From Mesostigma viride (Eukaryota > Streptophyta > Mesostigmatophyceae > Mesostigmatales > Mesostigmataceae), in the NCBI GenBank assembly GCA_009746045.1, contig RPFO01000418.1, positions 1,181,582 through 1,245,581 on the forward strand: a DNA stretch of 64,000 nt, written 5' to 3'. Under the pieces are notes generated by a model, which was given only the letters and a program-made list of their open reading frames with translations, did not search any database and was not told the DNA's origin. The translations under genes and the position numbers were made by a program. Each line of letters starts with the position of its first letter. Position 1 is the stretch's first letter. Below, one piece after another: positions 21,435 to 34,021 of this stretch.

Positions 21435-23224
21435 CTCAGGCAAACCAGCAATATTGATCTTGGATTCCTTTTTATGAGGGTTATACACACCTGTTGGAGG
21501 GGGGTTGGCCCTCAAGAAGACGTCGGTTGCCTGTTGCAGGCGAGCGGGGTCAAGGTTGAAGGTCCCACGCTCATACCTGGACATCAGGGCGCGCAGGCCC
21601 TCCACAGTTTGCAGCTGGTTAGCTGTTAACTGCTGCAATACAAAAATGCATGGTCTTGCAAAGAGGCCAGCTGAGCCTGTAGAATGGCTAGCTGTTCTTG
21701 TACATCCCCCGCCCTTGGGGGGGCCTCAGCAGGTTGGGTGGGTGCCCTGGGCACCTCTGGACCTCCCCCCAGGGCCTCCTGGGGTCCTGGCACCCCCCCC
21801 TGGGTGGGGAGGGGGCCCCAACCCACAACAGGGCGAACCTGGGGTGGTGGGGGAGGGGGAGGGAGGGCCGTGGGGGCCCGGGGGGAGGCCGGGGGTGACC
21901 GGTTGACCCCGCTAGGTCCAGCCCCAGCGGTGGAGGGGCGGGCAGGGGTGTCTGCCGCCGCTCTCCTTGCTGCCTCCTCCTTGAGGAGCCTTTTCATCTC
22001 CTTGCGAACCTCATGTTCCCGGAGGGCAGCCTGAAAGGCCGCCTCATCCGTAGGAATGTCAGGGAGGGGGTTGCCCATGATCATGGCCTCCTTGACTGTG
22101 AATTCTTGGGCCTTGCCCTTCCCCTGGGCCAAGACCAGAAGGCCCTCCTTAGAGTGCAAGGGTGGGGGAGGGGAGGGTCCCTTGGTGGCTTCCAGCGGGG
22201 GGGCAGCTTCAGCCACCACCCCATGCTTGGCCAGTATGGCCTCCGTTACCCTGGATTGGGTTATGGAGGACATAGCTTTAAAATGGGCTGACCGAGCAAG
22301 CTCGGCCAGGTCTTGACCATCCGAGTATTCCATCGGATAATCAGCATTGGTGAGAAGGTCGCGTAGCCGCTGAGTTGCCTCGCGGTACGCCGCCGCCATC
22401 GCCTGGTGGGTTGCCAGGCGACGGGCGGCCTCCTCCTCGTATTCCTGCCGCTTGGCGGCGAGCCGAAAGGCCGCCTCGCGACGGACCTCCCGGTCTCGCT
22501 GCCTCGCTCGGCGTTCTTCGTTGGCCACCAGCGCGGCCTGCTCCACCGCCAGGAGCGCTGGGGTGAGGGTTATCTCAGTCTCCCCGTCGGGAAGACTGGC
22601 AGTATCGGAGACCTCATCATCGGACATTTGTTGTCCTCCGATGGGCTCCACGGGTCTACGCACCACCCGCGCGAGCTTTATGCTTTCCATCTCCTTCTTC
22701 TTTCGAAGAAGGGAAGAAGGTCGCCCAAACTGTAGCTCGATGTGATTGTGCCCCTGAGCGAAGGGAACATGAAGATCAGACATGGCGGGGCGAAACGTGA
22801 TCGCCCCGTCCGGCGCCACCGAAGCCGTCTGACGGGGCATGAGCTCCCGAATAGTCGGCAACGGAGGGCCGAACTGGGGAGCCTCAGTGGGGTTGACCGC
22901 CGAGGGCTCCGCAGCCATCATGGCTGCTCCAGCCGTGGTTTCGGCTGTTGCAGCCGCCGGAGTCGAGGGTAAGCCGGTCCCCCGAGGGGGAGCCGTCTCG
23001 TCCTCCGGCTTCTCAGGGGAGGGGGGTAGGTCGGTCGGCCTTGCGGCCGCCGGCCCCTCCTCCTGGCAGACATTGTTGTTCTTTTTGTTTTTCTTCTTTT
23101 TCTTTGAAATGGCCGCATCGCCAGCCGGCTTCTTGTTGTTGTCTTTGGGCATCCGCCGATCCTGCCCGTCTTCATCGTCGTTAAAGTTAAGCTTCTTTGC
23201 GACATTCTTGTTAATGATAGCCAT
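21435..23224 (-). pseudogene. Retroelement R Gag-like protein, upstream fragment
   Basis: The frame starts with ATG at 23,224 (MAIINKNVAKKLNFNDDEDG). It has a lysine-rich stretch (KKKKKNKKNNN), a Pro/Ala-rich region, a long charged helix (ERRARQRDREVRREAAFRLA), a proline run and a C-terminal helix (EQLAILQAQLASLQ). At about 21,643 one T seems to be missing from a T run; the next frame (QQLTANQLQTVEGLRALM ... INIAGLPEG) then reaches the copia 2 insertion at 21,434. The remaining part is at 11,261-11,684. Highly charged, with no enzyme motif. I infer a Gag-like protein, because it sits in a retroelement-like setting with non-coding LTR-like DNA upstream. Confidence 0.6.
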
Positions 23225-23719
23225 TGGTAGCGAATAAAATTCAAGTTAGAATACGAACGACCGACTTGGTACAATGCTTGAGAACACAGAGTGCTGAGAG
23301 CAATGAATTGCTTGGTTCATTAGAAAATAGGTTTACCCTTTATCAACGTTCCTCTCACCGGCTGCGCCGCCAGTGACCGTTGGGTGCAGACCGTTGGCCC
23401 GAGGCCGCACGATGACAGGTAGCCGTCTAGTCACTGCATCGTGTGATCACAGATCAATGCACGCTGCAGTACGGTCCCTATCTAGGATACTCTAGTACCG
23501 TCCAATGACAGGACACTGCGTATACTGGGTACTGACATCTGTCACGTACCTCAGTACCCAAAGTACCTATCTAGGGAAACGTATGCGACTCGACTAGCAT
23601 TCCTATCTGCATAGCCCACGTGGTATTTATATTCACATACCAACGTAGGTTTACAAGGCTTATTCATACGTTGTATTCACAATGCCTTTGAGACTTAGTC
23701 TACAGCAAAGCATGGAGAC
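23225..23719 (-). other. 5' non-coding region of retroelement R
   Basis: No gene is seen. AT-rich with several short repeated motifs (GTACC...CAGTACC). It ends where LINE coding sequence begins near 23,720, so it probably contains the LTR or leader of R. The boundary of the LTR could not be fixed because the other end of R is not in the window. Confidence 0.4.
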
Positions 23720-26700
23720 TAACTGCGCCTCCAAGCCCAGACAGTCCAGCCAGGTCTGAATGTGCTCGGGGCTCGCGATGAGGGTGGTGTCATCCGCATA
23801 AATCAGGTCGGCCAGGCGGTAACCAGGTTCAACCCCGCCGTGCGCGCGTTAAGGATGTCCAAGCCAGGCTCGAACCCCTTAAGAGCAGTAAAGCGCGCAC
23901 GTGCCCGGCGCATGACGTGATCCACGACAATAATGAACAGATATGCCGGGACAGGACACAACCTTGCCACACCCCGTGGTGAAGGGGGAATGGTGGGGTG
24001 GTGCCTTCCGCAGTCCGCGCACTACTGCCTGTGAGCCCTCATACAGTCGGCGAATGGCAGCAATAAACGCAGGTGGCACTCGATCCAGAGCTAGGATGGC
24101 CCAAAGAGCCTCCCAGAGAACCGTGTCAAAGGCCTTGATATAGTCAACAAAAATGAAGACCAGCGGCAAACTGTCAAGGGGAAGGCGACGCACCTCCTCC
24201 ATCAACCGGCGCGCGACAAACACAGCCATGACAGTGTTACGACCACGACGGAAACCCATCTGAGACTCACCCAGGTGTGGGTCCAGCGCGGCGTGGAGCC
24301 TGTGCAGCATCATGCGCATGAAGACCTTCAGCGCGGCGCTCTGGAGGCAGACACCCCGGTAGTTACCGGGGTCAGCAGCAGAGCCCTTCTTGTACAGCAT
24401 GACGCGGATGGCCGTCTGCCACTCAGCAGGCGGAGGCAGCCTCGTCAGAAAGCAGGACACGGTTGCAGAACGCCAGCAGAAGATCCCTAACCGCCGGTTC
24501 AGGGGTCTTCAGCAGCTCAGCAGAAAGGTTGTCGGCACCGACCGCCGCATCGTACCGCAGGCGAGCAAGGGCGCCGTCCAGTTCCTTCAAAGTGAAGGGG
24601 GGGACGACGTCGTCGGTGGCAAGGCAGCCCTCCTGCTTAACCCCTAAATGGGCAGAAATACTGCCGATGCATCGGCTGTAACTTCACAATTTTGCAAACC
24701 AGATGCCATCCAACCCACCCATATCCAATGGCTGTCCTTGGGGGCCAAGCATGTCCATGAGTTGCCCTTCGGGTTGGTATATCACAACCTTACATATATG
24801 CAGGGTAGGCCATGTATAACTGCCGTCAAAGTCAGGGGGGTCAAGACGAGCGTTTTCATTTTTGGTAGAATGTGCATTTTGAATTATGTTGTAAGAGCTA
24901 GGCACCTACCACTTCAGGGATGATAAACAATTAGTTGCTGAACAGTTTGAGCCATTGGGGTCATCATTTGGGTGGGTATACCAGCAGTTACACCCAGTAC
25001 AGCCCATAGGGGTACCGTTGGTAAAAAGCAACCAAGGGGGTAGGAGTGGGCATACTACCTACTAATACCTACTAATATGGCCCCCAACCATGCCACACAA
25101 TACATTTCCCTTCCACAATGATGGGGAAACATAACTGCATCATCACACTGCCCTTACATGGCACCTATGTGCAGGTGCCACCTTGTCCATGCACGTAGGT
25201 AACGTGGTACGGATACCCTACGCAAGGCATGCATTCTAGGAGGCAGCCACCAACAAACTAGTGATTTTAAGCCTATTTCAGCTTGCCCTAGCAAGAATAA
25301 ACTAGGCCTAAGCTGCTATAGCTTGCCAGGTGATGGCCAGCACACCTGGTGTCACATGCTGACAATGGGAAGCTTCTACTCACCGGTTACATGCTTGATG
25401 ATGCCACAGAGACCAGCCAACTGCCTCACACTCATGCAATATGTGTGTGGGAAATGTATAACAAACATATATGGAGGTATTCAAACCCATAAAGCCTCTT
25501 AAACTTATCACCATCACCCTGTGGCAGGTCAACTGACTGAGGGAAGCATCTAAGAAGGGTGTTTTAGAAAGGGGCCAGGCCAGGGTCAAGAAAGAGCATG
25601 AATAATGCAAAAAGAATGTGCTACACAAGCTAGAACGTATATATAAACGTCAAACATCGATAGGAAAACGATGCTTAAGCTTTACCAGGCATGGATGGCG
25701 TTACCTTGGCCCAGGCGGTGGCCGCAAAATGGCGCATTTCGGCACACCAAAGTTGTGCAGCATGGTCGCTGGATTCGGCGATTTCTGGCCACCCTTGCAC
25801 GTTTACGACTACCATGTATCATAAAAAGTACACAGAAACCAATATATCCTTTAAAATACGCCGGAAAGGTATTGCTGTCAACGTTTCTATCGTCCGGCCT
25901 GATCGCAGTTTTTTCCAGCAAGAACGCTGCCGACACCTATCAAATGGCATTCCCGCGAACCAAAAATTGGCCTGTATCATCTTTAGGACGTATAAAATCA
26001 ATTTCCTGACTTTGGTCAGAAAATTCGAACGCAAACGTAAATGCCATGCGTGGGCGCAAGCCGCCATGGCCAGGTCGTCGTTTTCCGGAATGCACGTTGT
26101 ACGCGAAAAAGTACCCTGACCCCTTGTACTTTGACCGGCCAGAACACCTCTATAACTTTGTCAGAAGTATGCAAACCCTAGTACCATGCTGTGAGGAAAA
26201 TTATAAACTTTCATTCTTCTCAGCTAAACGTTTCCTAATTCTCAATAGTTTTCGCGGCATTTGCGAGAAGGGGCCGACGTGTCGGCTGTAACTCAGTTTT
26301 AGGCGGAAAATCGGCAGCCAGACCATTTAGGGGTTAAGGCGGGGACTTGGTAGTCCGCGGCCGAGGAGGGTGGCGCAGGCGGCGGCGGGGGTCCGGCAAC
26401 ACCGAGACGGCCGGGCGGCCGTCTCGGGGTGAAGCGGCGGGGGATCGAGGGGCGCGAGCCCCACCTGTCAAGGAAACATTGTGGGCCAACCAGCGGTCAA
26501 GGCTTACCGGCGCCGTGCCGTCCCCCGTGTGCTCCACCGGGTCCATCCGATGCGCTGCCGCCGGCCGCCGAGCCGGTCGAGGTGGTACCACATGTCCTTG
26601 CCCTGGTTGCGAGCTTGGCAGGCCTTGGCATCTGCGATGCACTGGGCCGCCTCTGCGTCCTGAGCATGGGCGTAGGCCTCCCCAAGGGCGGCCAGGAGCA

Positions 26701-27830
26701 CCGGTTTCAGCAATGGGTCCCGGTTACGCTTGAGGCGGTGCCCGGCGGGCGGCCAAGACCTTGGGGTCCTGGCGGTAGAGCGGGCCGGGGCGGCGGCGGG
26801 GCATGACCGGCAGGTGCCGGGCCGCCAGCAGCGGGGCGCGGGCAGCAAAGCCCGCAAAAATGGCAGCGTTGGGAGCACCCTGGTCCAGCTCGTCGACGTC
26901 CGCCCGGGCGTCCATGCAGGGCCGACAGGTACTCCAGTCGGCATCGGTTCCGCTCGCGCTCGGCGTCCGTCCAGTCCTCAGGATCTCCTCGGACCGGGCG
27001 TAGAGCAGACCAGTCAGGACGGGCCACTGGGGCGCGGCGCTTGGATGCGTGAAACCGGAGCCGAATGGTCCCACGCACCAGGCGGTGGTCAGAGCACACC
27101 GGTGGGCGTGTCAAACACTCGGGTGTCCAGAACCGAGGTGCACCTGGGCTGCCGTACCACCACGTAGTCCAGACAGGCCTGTCGGCCGTTAGGGCCACGG
27201 AAAGTGACCAAGTCCTGTGAGGGACGTTGGAAGTGGCAGTTGACAGCAACCATCCCGCTATCCCGCAAAAAGGCAGAAAACAGGGGAGTGTTGTCGTTAG
27301 CAGCAGTGTCAGCAGGCGCAAAGCGACTGCCAGCAGTGCCCACGGGGAGCGTGGCATTGGCGTCGAGCAGCATAACCAAAAAGTGGCGGGCCGGAGTGAC
27401 CCCCTCAAGGCTATGCAAGGAATCGAAGAACTCCTGGCGTTCCGACTCGAAGGTAGACCACTATGGGGTGCATAGCCCACCCCCACCGTGAGGTGGTGCT
27501 TAGACCGCCCCTCGACGGAGGTGAAATGTGCTACCAGAAGGCGTGGCGTTAGAAACTTAAGCGTGCTGAGGCTAGCAACTGCCAGCGGCGAACACAAAAG
27601 ACCAACACCACCTTGGCCTGGCGTCCCACTTCTAGCGAAGTAGAAACGCCAACCGCCTGCAAGGCGGTTAGTGCTCACCGTGCCAAATGGCACCGTGCGA
27701 CGGTGTTCCTGCACACCTAGAATAGATACACGATGTGCAATGCAAAATGCGACTAGCTCCTCTACCCGGTAGCTATGGTCGTCATCTGCGAGCAATGTGC
27801 ACGGGTGTTGAAAGTGGCAAGGGCCAAGGA
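23720..27830 (-). pseudogene. LINE ORF2: endonuclease and reverse transcriptase
   Basis: The AP-type endonuclease is at the upstream end: FNTR, GVQEHRRT, LLDANATLPVG and VCSDHRLV correspond to the conserved N, E, DxN and SDH motifs. RT motifs follow: NYRGVCLQSAALKVF, QMGFRRGRNTVMAV, FVDYIKAFDTV, and at 23,795-23,830 the catalytic IYADDTTLIAS. The domains lie in several frames (breaks near 27,420, 27,050, 23,960), and 1,693 bp of foreign DNA separate the endonuclease half from the RT half. The 3' part after YADD is lost. A related 115-bp RT piece lies at 57,911-58,026. Confidence 0.75.
24641..26333. mobile_element. piggyBac-like non-autonomous element
   Basis: The ends CCCCTAAATGG ... CCATTTAGGGG are inverted and flanked on both sides by TTAA (24,637-24,640 and 26,334-26,337), the piggyBac target duplication. 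The motif TCGGCTGTAACT occurs near both ends in the same orientation (about 24,670 and 26,283). No transposase frame is seen in the 1,693 bp. It sits inside the LINE RT coding sequence. Confidence 0.75.
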
Positions 27831-28215
27831 TGCCTGCTGGCCCACCAGGGGAGAACGGCGATGGATGATGGGGGTGGATGAGGCGGGGGGTGGGGGTGGG
27901 GATGGAGGGGAGGGAAGGGAAGCGGAGGAAACTGAGTGCTTTTCATCGCATTTATTTTGTCCTGCAGGCGTAGGATGCGAGCCTGCCGCCTGCTCTGGGT
28001 ATTCGGGGATGCTTGTGCAACGCAGAGGCGTAGAAAGTCTAGCATGCGTTGGGTGTTGCTAATCTTGCTGCTGAGAGCTGTCGTTCGAGCCCGAGATACC
28101 GGCACCACCATGTGTCTCAGTCGACTATTATAGGTCGATGCATGGGAGTGGAACGGGGGGTTGTTTAGAGGCTGTCCCCGAAGCCTGTTAGCCGCGAGCC
28201 GACGAGTGGGGTTGT

Positions 28216-29507
28216 CTACTTCCTGGAACCACCAGGGGCAGCACGCTTCGCACCACGAGACTCCACACGAGACTCCACATTGTCGGCGTCTACACGGACA
28301 CCATCCAGGTAAGCACCAAAACGACCATCCGGCAACAGTCGCAGCTGCACACGCTTACCCCCCGGTACGTACCCGGCTCGTGCCACCACCACCTTCTCGC
28401 TATTCCAGCACTTGCTCCTCGCCGCCAGCTGTGCCGGGGTGTATAGTCTTCATCCATGCTGATGGCCGGGGTGGCCCTTGAGCAGACGACGGGCTCCCAT
28501 CACCCGTTTCTGGTCGTTGACGGTGGCCATGGTGACCAGGACCAGGCCAGCTGGGCCGGGCAGGCGGATGGCCCTGTCAATGGTCACGTTATCGCACAGC
28601 TGCAGCAACCCCAAGAACGCGGGGCCCCGCAAGGCCTCGGTAAGTGCTTGTGCGGTGTCATGCGTGCCCTTCTCACTCAACATTCTTGAGAATGATATTG
28701 CGTTGTCTGAGCTGAGCCACATTCTGTGACGCGACTGCGGTGGCAGCCGACTTAGCCGCCTGGGCGACTATGGCATCCAGGTTCTTCCCCGCCGCGTCCG
28801 CGAACGTGACCCGCTTGGGGGGGGGGGTGGCCATGGCCGCCTTTAATTCCAGTGCTCAATGTGGCTTGGGTGACAGCAGAGTCAGCAGCCAAAGACTTGA
28901 GCGCACCTTGCACAGACTTGAGCTCAGAGGTGATCGCCTGCAGGTCAGTGGGGTCGGCTGCGCCGGCAGGGGTGTCGGCATCGGCCGAGGTGTCGGATGC
29001 GGCCGCGATGGTCGCCGGCGGTTTGCAGAGTTCAGGGCAGCATGTTAAGAGGCAGGAGGTGCGTTGCTGGTCGTCTTCCCATTTCAGCCACTCCGCGGGG
29101 CCGTCAGGCACAGCTGCGCCGGTGTTGGGGTGGCGGATGATGTCGTCGGCGTCGTATCGAATTTTGAGGATTTGCAGCACGTCGTCGACCGGCATGGTGA
29201 AAAATGCCGCAAAGTCGGCCGGTTGCAGGCGGGTTCCGAGGCTTGTATATTTGGTTAAATCAGACAGTGAGGGCGGTGGGGTTGCAGGCGTGGGGGTAGC
29301 CTCGGCGGCCATGGGAGTGACTTCCGAAGTGACTTCCGTGGTACGCGGCTTCTTGGGAGCGGCGGGAGCGATGCCGACGAAAGGGCTGGCTGCGGCAAGA
29401 ACGTCGTCCAGCGAGCGGGTTTTTGGGGCGGCAGGTGTTGTTGGGGCCTCCATAGCTACGGGGAAGATGTCGAATGCTGGGGCGGGGGGCGCAGGCGTGC
29501 TATTCAT
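28216..29507 (-). pseudogene. LINE ORF1p-like protein
   Basis: It starts with ATG at 29,507 (MNSTPAPPAPAFDIF). The N-terminus is proline/alanine-rich with an aspartate-rich middle (DDVLQILKIRYDADDI). A helical stretch (LQAITSELKSVQGALKSLAA) precedes an RRM/C-terminal-domain-like region: ALRGPAFLGLLQLCDNVT, VNDQKRVMGARRLLKG, then DEDYTPAQLAARSK and VQLRLLPDGRFGAYLDGVRV. The last motifs resemble the L1 ORF1p C-terminal half. At least two frame breaks (near 28,835 and 28,460). A role in RNA binding is inferred from position and motif order. Confidence 0.6.
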
Positions 29508-29875
29508 GAAGGGAATGCCGCCATATCGAGTCGAAAATAGCGATATCTGCTGGGCAGGCCGAGGTCGAGAACGTACGAAATCGGGGGCGATAGCTGCCGG
29601 AAATTATACCAGCGTGTTCGTCATTAGAAGACGAGTCGAATGCAACAAACCCGACTCAATTTCATGGCCTGAGTCGAAAGTTATGAGCATTCTCGGCAGC
29701 CATAGCTCGGCATATTTTCCCGCCAATGCCTTGCAGGGGTCGCCGCTGTTGCTGAAGTCATCAGTTGTCCGGCGTGCCCCCATGGATGATGATGCCTTCA
29801 GTATTTAGCTACGCCATGCCTACAATGGGACCTCCCATGGATGTTGCAGTCAGCATTTAGCCATGCTATGCCTAA
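29508..29875. other. LINE 5' flank and host spacer
   Basis: No gene is seen. A motif GATG(C/T)... followed by CAG(T/C)ATTTAGC(C/T)A is repeated at about 29,787 and 29,839. Confidence 0.3.
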
Positions 29876-30364
29876 GGGTGGTTTGTTTGGGTTAGGACAG
29901 ATTTGTCCATTTAGGACAGTCCTGCAGCCAAAGCGTGAAAACATTAGCTTATTGGTGCCTTACGCATGCTTGCTTCTGCATGATAATTTTTTGAATGGGA
30001 TTCAACTGTTTTTATGTGTATATAACTGCCGTCTTGTTTCACGTGTATGTATGTGAATACACAAATGTTCTCAGCATTGAGTTATGCACAATGCACATCA
30101 ATTAATTTAGTTTAAAGGAATTAGTAATCATGTAGACTGCGTCACGTGAGCATAGATTAAGTGAGACAACTATTCCTTGACGCAAGGCGGTCCAACGTCG
30201 TGTAAGTACAAGCCGTTACTAGTTGTATGAGAAATAAATCGTTGTCCTGATTAGCCAAGATGTTGCACTACCACAATACCCATGATGTTGCTCTTAATAA
30301 TAATGCCATGTCCTATAATGCATGAATGGGCGGTGATCTAAGCATGTCATAAAACATCCTATTC

Positions 30365-30845
30365 CAGCGGGCAGCGGGCAGCGGGCAGCGCGCAGCGGGC
30401 AGCGGGCAGCGCGCAGCGCGCAGCGGGCAGCGGGCAGCGGGCAGCGCGCAGCGGGCAGCGGGCAGCGGGCAGCGGGCTGCGGGCAGCGGGCAGCGGGCAG
30501 CGGGCAGCGGGCAGCGGGCATCGGGCATCGGGCATCGGGCAGCGGGCAGCGGGCAGCGGGCAGCGGGCAGCGGGCAGCGGGCTGCGGGCAGCGGGCTGCG
30601 GGCAGCGGGCAGCGGGCAGCGGGCAGCGGGCTACGGGCAGCGGGCTGCGGGCAGCGGGCTGCGGGCAGCGGGCAGCGGGCAGCGGGCAGCGGGCAGCGGG
30701 CAGCGGGTAGCGGGCAGCGGGCAGCGGGCAGCGGGCAGCGGGCAGCGGGCAGCGGGCAGCGGGCAGCGGGCAGCGGGCAGCGGGCAGCGGGCAGCGGGCA
30801 GCGGGCAGCGGGCAGCGGGCAGCGGGCAGCGGGCAGCGGGCAGCG
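30365..30845. repeat. GGGCAGC heptamer satellite
   Basis: Almost 480 bp of tandem 7-mers GGGCAGC, with variants GGGCTGC, GCGCAGC, GGGCATC and GGGTAGC. It lies near the left end of the Harbinger-like element. All six frames stay open because of the repeat; none is considered a gene. Confidence 0.9.
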
Positions 30846-30941
30846 GGGCAAAGTACTGCCAAAAAAAGGGACCCTGCTTTGGGCTGGGCGGAGCCAGCGG
30901 GTTACTCTAGTAATAATTAGTCACAAGGTCCTGTTGGGACG

Positions 30942-33879
30942 CTAACGCGGTGGCGCAAATTCGTATGGCACATACATGCGTGGCGCCTCGCGTGGCGCAG
31001 ATTCACATGGCACATACATGTGCGGCGCCTCGCGTGGCGCAGATTCACATGGCACATACATGCGCGGCGCCTCGCGTGGCGCAGATTCACATGGCACATA
31101 CATGCGCGGCGCCTCGCGTGGCGCAGATTCGTATGGCACATACATGCGCGGCGCCTCGCGTGGCGCAAATTCGCATGGCACATACATGCGCGGCGCCTCG
31201 CGTGGCGCAGATTCGTACGGCACATACATGCGCGGTGCCTCGCGTGGCGCAGATTCGCATGGCACATACATGTGCGGCGCCTCGCGTGGCGCAGATTCAC
31301 ATGGCACATACATGCGCGGCGCCTCGCGTGGCGCAGATTCGTACGGCACATACATGCGCGGTGCCTCGCGTGGCGCAGATTCGCATGGCACATACATGTG
31401 CGGCGCCTCGCGTGGCGCAGATTCACATGGCACATACATGCGCGGCGCCTCGCGTGGCGCAGATTCGCATGGCACATACATGCGCGGCGCAGATTCGCAT
31501 GGCACATACATGCGCGGCGCCTCGCGTGGCGCAGATTTGTATGGCACATACATGCGCGGCGCCTCGCGTGGCGCGGATTCGCATGGCACATACATGCGCG
31601 GCGCCTCGCGTGGCGCAGATTCGTACGGCACATACATGCGCGGTGCCTCGCGTGGCGCAGATTCGCATGGCACATACATGTGCGGCGCCTCGCGTGGCGC
31701 AGATTCACATGGCACATACATGCGCGGCGCCTCGCGTGGCTCAGATTCGTACGGCACATACATGCGCGGCGCCTCGCGTGGCGCAGATTCGTATGGCACA
31801 TACATGCGCGGCGCCTCGCGTGGCGCATAGTCTGGTGCCGGCACCGCTGCCGCTGTTGCCGCAGGGGGCGCACTGGCTGCCGGCACCGCTGCCGCCGCTG
31901 CCGCCGCTGCCGCCGCTGCCGTGGTGGGCACACCGGCTGCCGCCACCGCTGCTTTGGTGGGTGCGGCGGCTGCCGCCCCCGCTGCCACTGCCGCCGCCGC
32001 CTCTTTATGCTTCTGCAGCAGTCGCTGCTGCTGCTGCTGACGTTGCTGCTGCTGCTGCTGCAGCTTTGTCATCATGGCATTAAATTGCTGCTGTTGCTGT
32101 TGCTGTTGCTGCTTCATCATGCTGTCGAATTGTTGCAGCAGCGCTGCCATCCCCTTCGAATTTTCAGCCGGGGCGTCAGGCTGCTTGGCAGGCGCTGAGC
32201 CGCTTTCTGAGCGGCGCTGGCGCTTGACTGGTTTCGTCGCCGCAGCTTCTTTGGCAGGCTGCTTGCCGCGCCCATGCACGTTGGTGACCTCCTGCAACGC
32301 GGGCAGCCCTGCAATTTGTGGGTCGGGCATGTCAGAGTCTTGTGTTATGCAAGCTGGCAGACGTGGCAGCGTAGCCGGGTATTTCGCCAAGAGGGCCGAT
32401 CCTGGAAACTGCTCAGCGGACAAGATGAATGGCGGTGGGCCAGCACTCAATATCTGGGGCAGCAGGTCCGCCTTGTTCTTGATGGCCCAACTCATCACCG
32501 CCTGCATGTCCTCATTCCAAGCGGATGATGGGAGAACGCCCTTGTGCTCCAACCCCAGGGTAGTGGGAAACGTGGTGGCATTCTTGTCGTTGACAACGAT
32601 GACCACTGCGTCGAAAAATCCGATCGCGGACGGTCGCCTGGTTGGGCTGCCTTTGAGTCGGTCGAGCAAGTTTTTAAATTTCTTGTAGCGGCTCTGCCTC
32701 ACAAAATGCGCGCAGATTGACGAGCTCGTGATTGCCCCCACTACCACCCCCACATGAGGCCATTCGGGGATTGCAAGGGCCACGATATCATCCTCGCTGT
32801 CGCTGGTGGAAGCACCGCCTGGTGTTTTGTGCATCCCCGGCCCTGCCGGTGGAGGAGAAAAAGCTAGTTCTTTTCTTGTGTCGCCGACATCGAAATGACG
32901 CGACGCCGAAGCCCGAAAGGTACCAGCTGCAGGGCCCGGGGTGTTCTCCTTCTTGGAGGCGTCGCGCTCAACCACGGGAATGTGCGCGCCGCCAACAGCA
33001 TGCTTGCCAACCGTGGGGCCCATCGCAGCACGCAAAGCTGCATCACCTTGGCCGCTCTTGTCCTGATTGCCATCACCCATCGCACCCTTGCCTGCGCCGT
33101 TCTTTTCCTCCTCGCCATCACCCATCGCACCATAGCCTGCGCCGTTCTTTTCCTCCTCGCCATCACCCATCGCACCATTGCCGCCTGCGCCGTTCTTTTC
33201 CTCCTCGCCATCACCCATCGCACCATTGCCGCCTGCGCCGTTCTTTTCCTCCTCGCCATCACCCATCGCACCATTGCCGCCTGCGCCGCTCTCCTCCTCG
33301 ACGCCACCACCAAGCGCAACACCGCCTGGGCCGTTCTTCTCCTCGACGCCACCACCCGTTGCATCATCATCGACATGACCCTCGTCATGCAATATTATCA
33401 CCAGAACCCAGCTCACCATCGTCGACCCTTCCATCCACGACTTTGGCTAGCTTAACGAGTTTCCGTGATGGAACCTTAACGACCTTGCCCTTGCCGCCCA
33501 GCGAATAAAGAGCACCAAGGCCGGCCAGTTGGGCGTCGACCACCTTTTCCTTAAAATCGACAGGCGAGGCCTCCTTGCTGATGGCGGTAGGCGGCCAAGG
33601 GCCGCCACACTCCTGGCAGGTCCACTCTGTGCCATCCTCACCCGCCGATGCATCCCTAAACATCCCGGTGCACAGCCCATGCAAGTGCTTGCCACACTGG
33701 CCTGAGCATGGATGGTTGGCTCCGCCCAGCAGCTCATTTACACTATCAAATCCGGTTGCATGATCAGCGCCGGGCAATTTCTTGCATCTATCGCCTGCGT
33801 AGCAGGCTGCCGCTTGACCCCTGCATTCTTCGCTTGCTACAGATTTAACCACCGGAAAATAGACAAAGATTGCACGCAA
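30942..33879 (-). CDS. Harbinger-borne PHD-like, polyQ and tandem-repeat protein
   Basis: The N-terminal part (from 33,879) has a PHD-finger-like cysteine pattern (CYAGDRC, CSGQCGKHLHGLC, WTCQEC). A frame change near 33,400 (one missing base or a tiny intron) leads into the main frame. It has 16-residue acidic glycine-rich repeats (GAMGDGEEEKNGAGGN) and a folded region (WPHVGVVVGAITSSSI ... PPFILSAEQFPGSALL). A basic nuclear-localisation-like patch (KPVKRQRRS) precedes polyglutamine, polyalanine and about twenty 14-residue repeats SAPREAPRMYVPYE to the end. Total about 980 residues. The function is unknown. A PHD-like finger plus a nuclear signal suggests a chromatin-associated element protein; this is inference. 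Confidence 0.6.
30948..31830. repeat. 42-bp coding minisatellite
   Basis: About twenty copies of a 42-bp unit (GCGCCTCGCGTGGCGCAGAT...), one of them shortened, encode the SAPREAPRMYVPYE repeats on the minus strand. Long frames on the opposite strand are shadows. Confidence 0.9.
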
Positions 33880-34021
33880 CCTTCCAATAATGCCGGCTGC
33901 GATTTAACCTTCGTTTGCTGGGCGCTGCACGCTGCAATGTATCGACTATCGAGTCAATGTGCGCGGGATCTGGAACTTAGAATATAGGCAAGAGGCTGCG
34001 GCGTCATTTGGCTGCAGCTGT

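Larger units (their letters stand above)
23720..29507 (-). mobile_element. L1-like non-LTR retrotransposon (LINE), interrupted
   Basis: Two minus-strand ORFs in LINE order: an ORF1p-like protein (29,507-28,216), then ORF2 with endonuclease and reverse transcriptase (about 27,830 to 23,720). The RT is split by a TTAA-flanked insert (24,641-26,333). The 3' end is truncated at about 23,720 by retroelement R, just past the YADD motif. Several frames are broken by single-base losses. Confidence 0.75.

Noticed and set aside
21505-23237. Plus-strand genes opposite the R Gag-like gene
   Set aside because: Antisense to a longer, charged-helix protein with a natural start; GC-rich shadow frames.
30294-30862. 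Protein genes with PLPAARC repeats
   Set aside because: Reading frames are open only because of the 7-bp satellite; all frames look alike.
31000-31830. CRISPR array
   Set aside because: Tandem repeats have no unique spacers and encode a protein repeat; eukaryotic setting.
30950-32198. Plus-strand genes over the 42-bp repeats
   Set aside because: Shadows of the minus-strand repeat gene, which has polyQ and a folded region and continues beyond the array.
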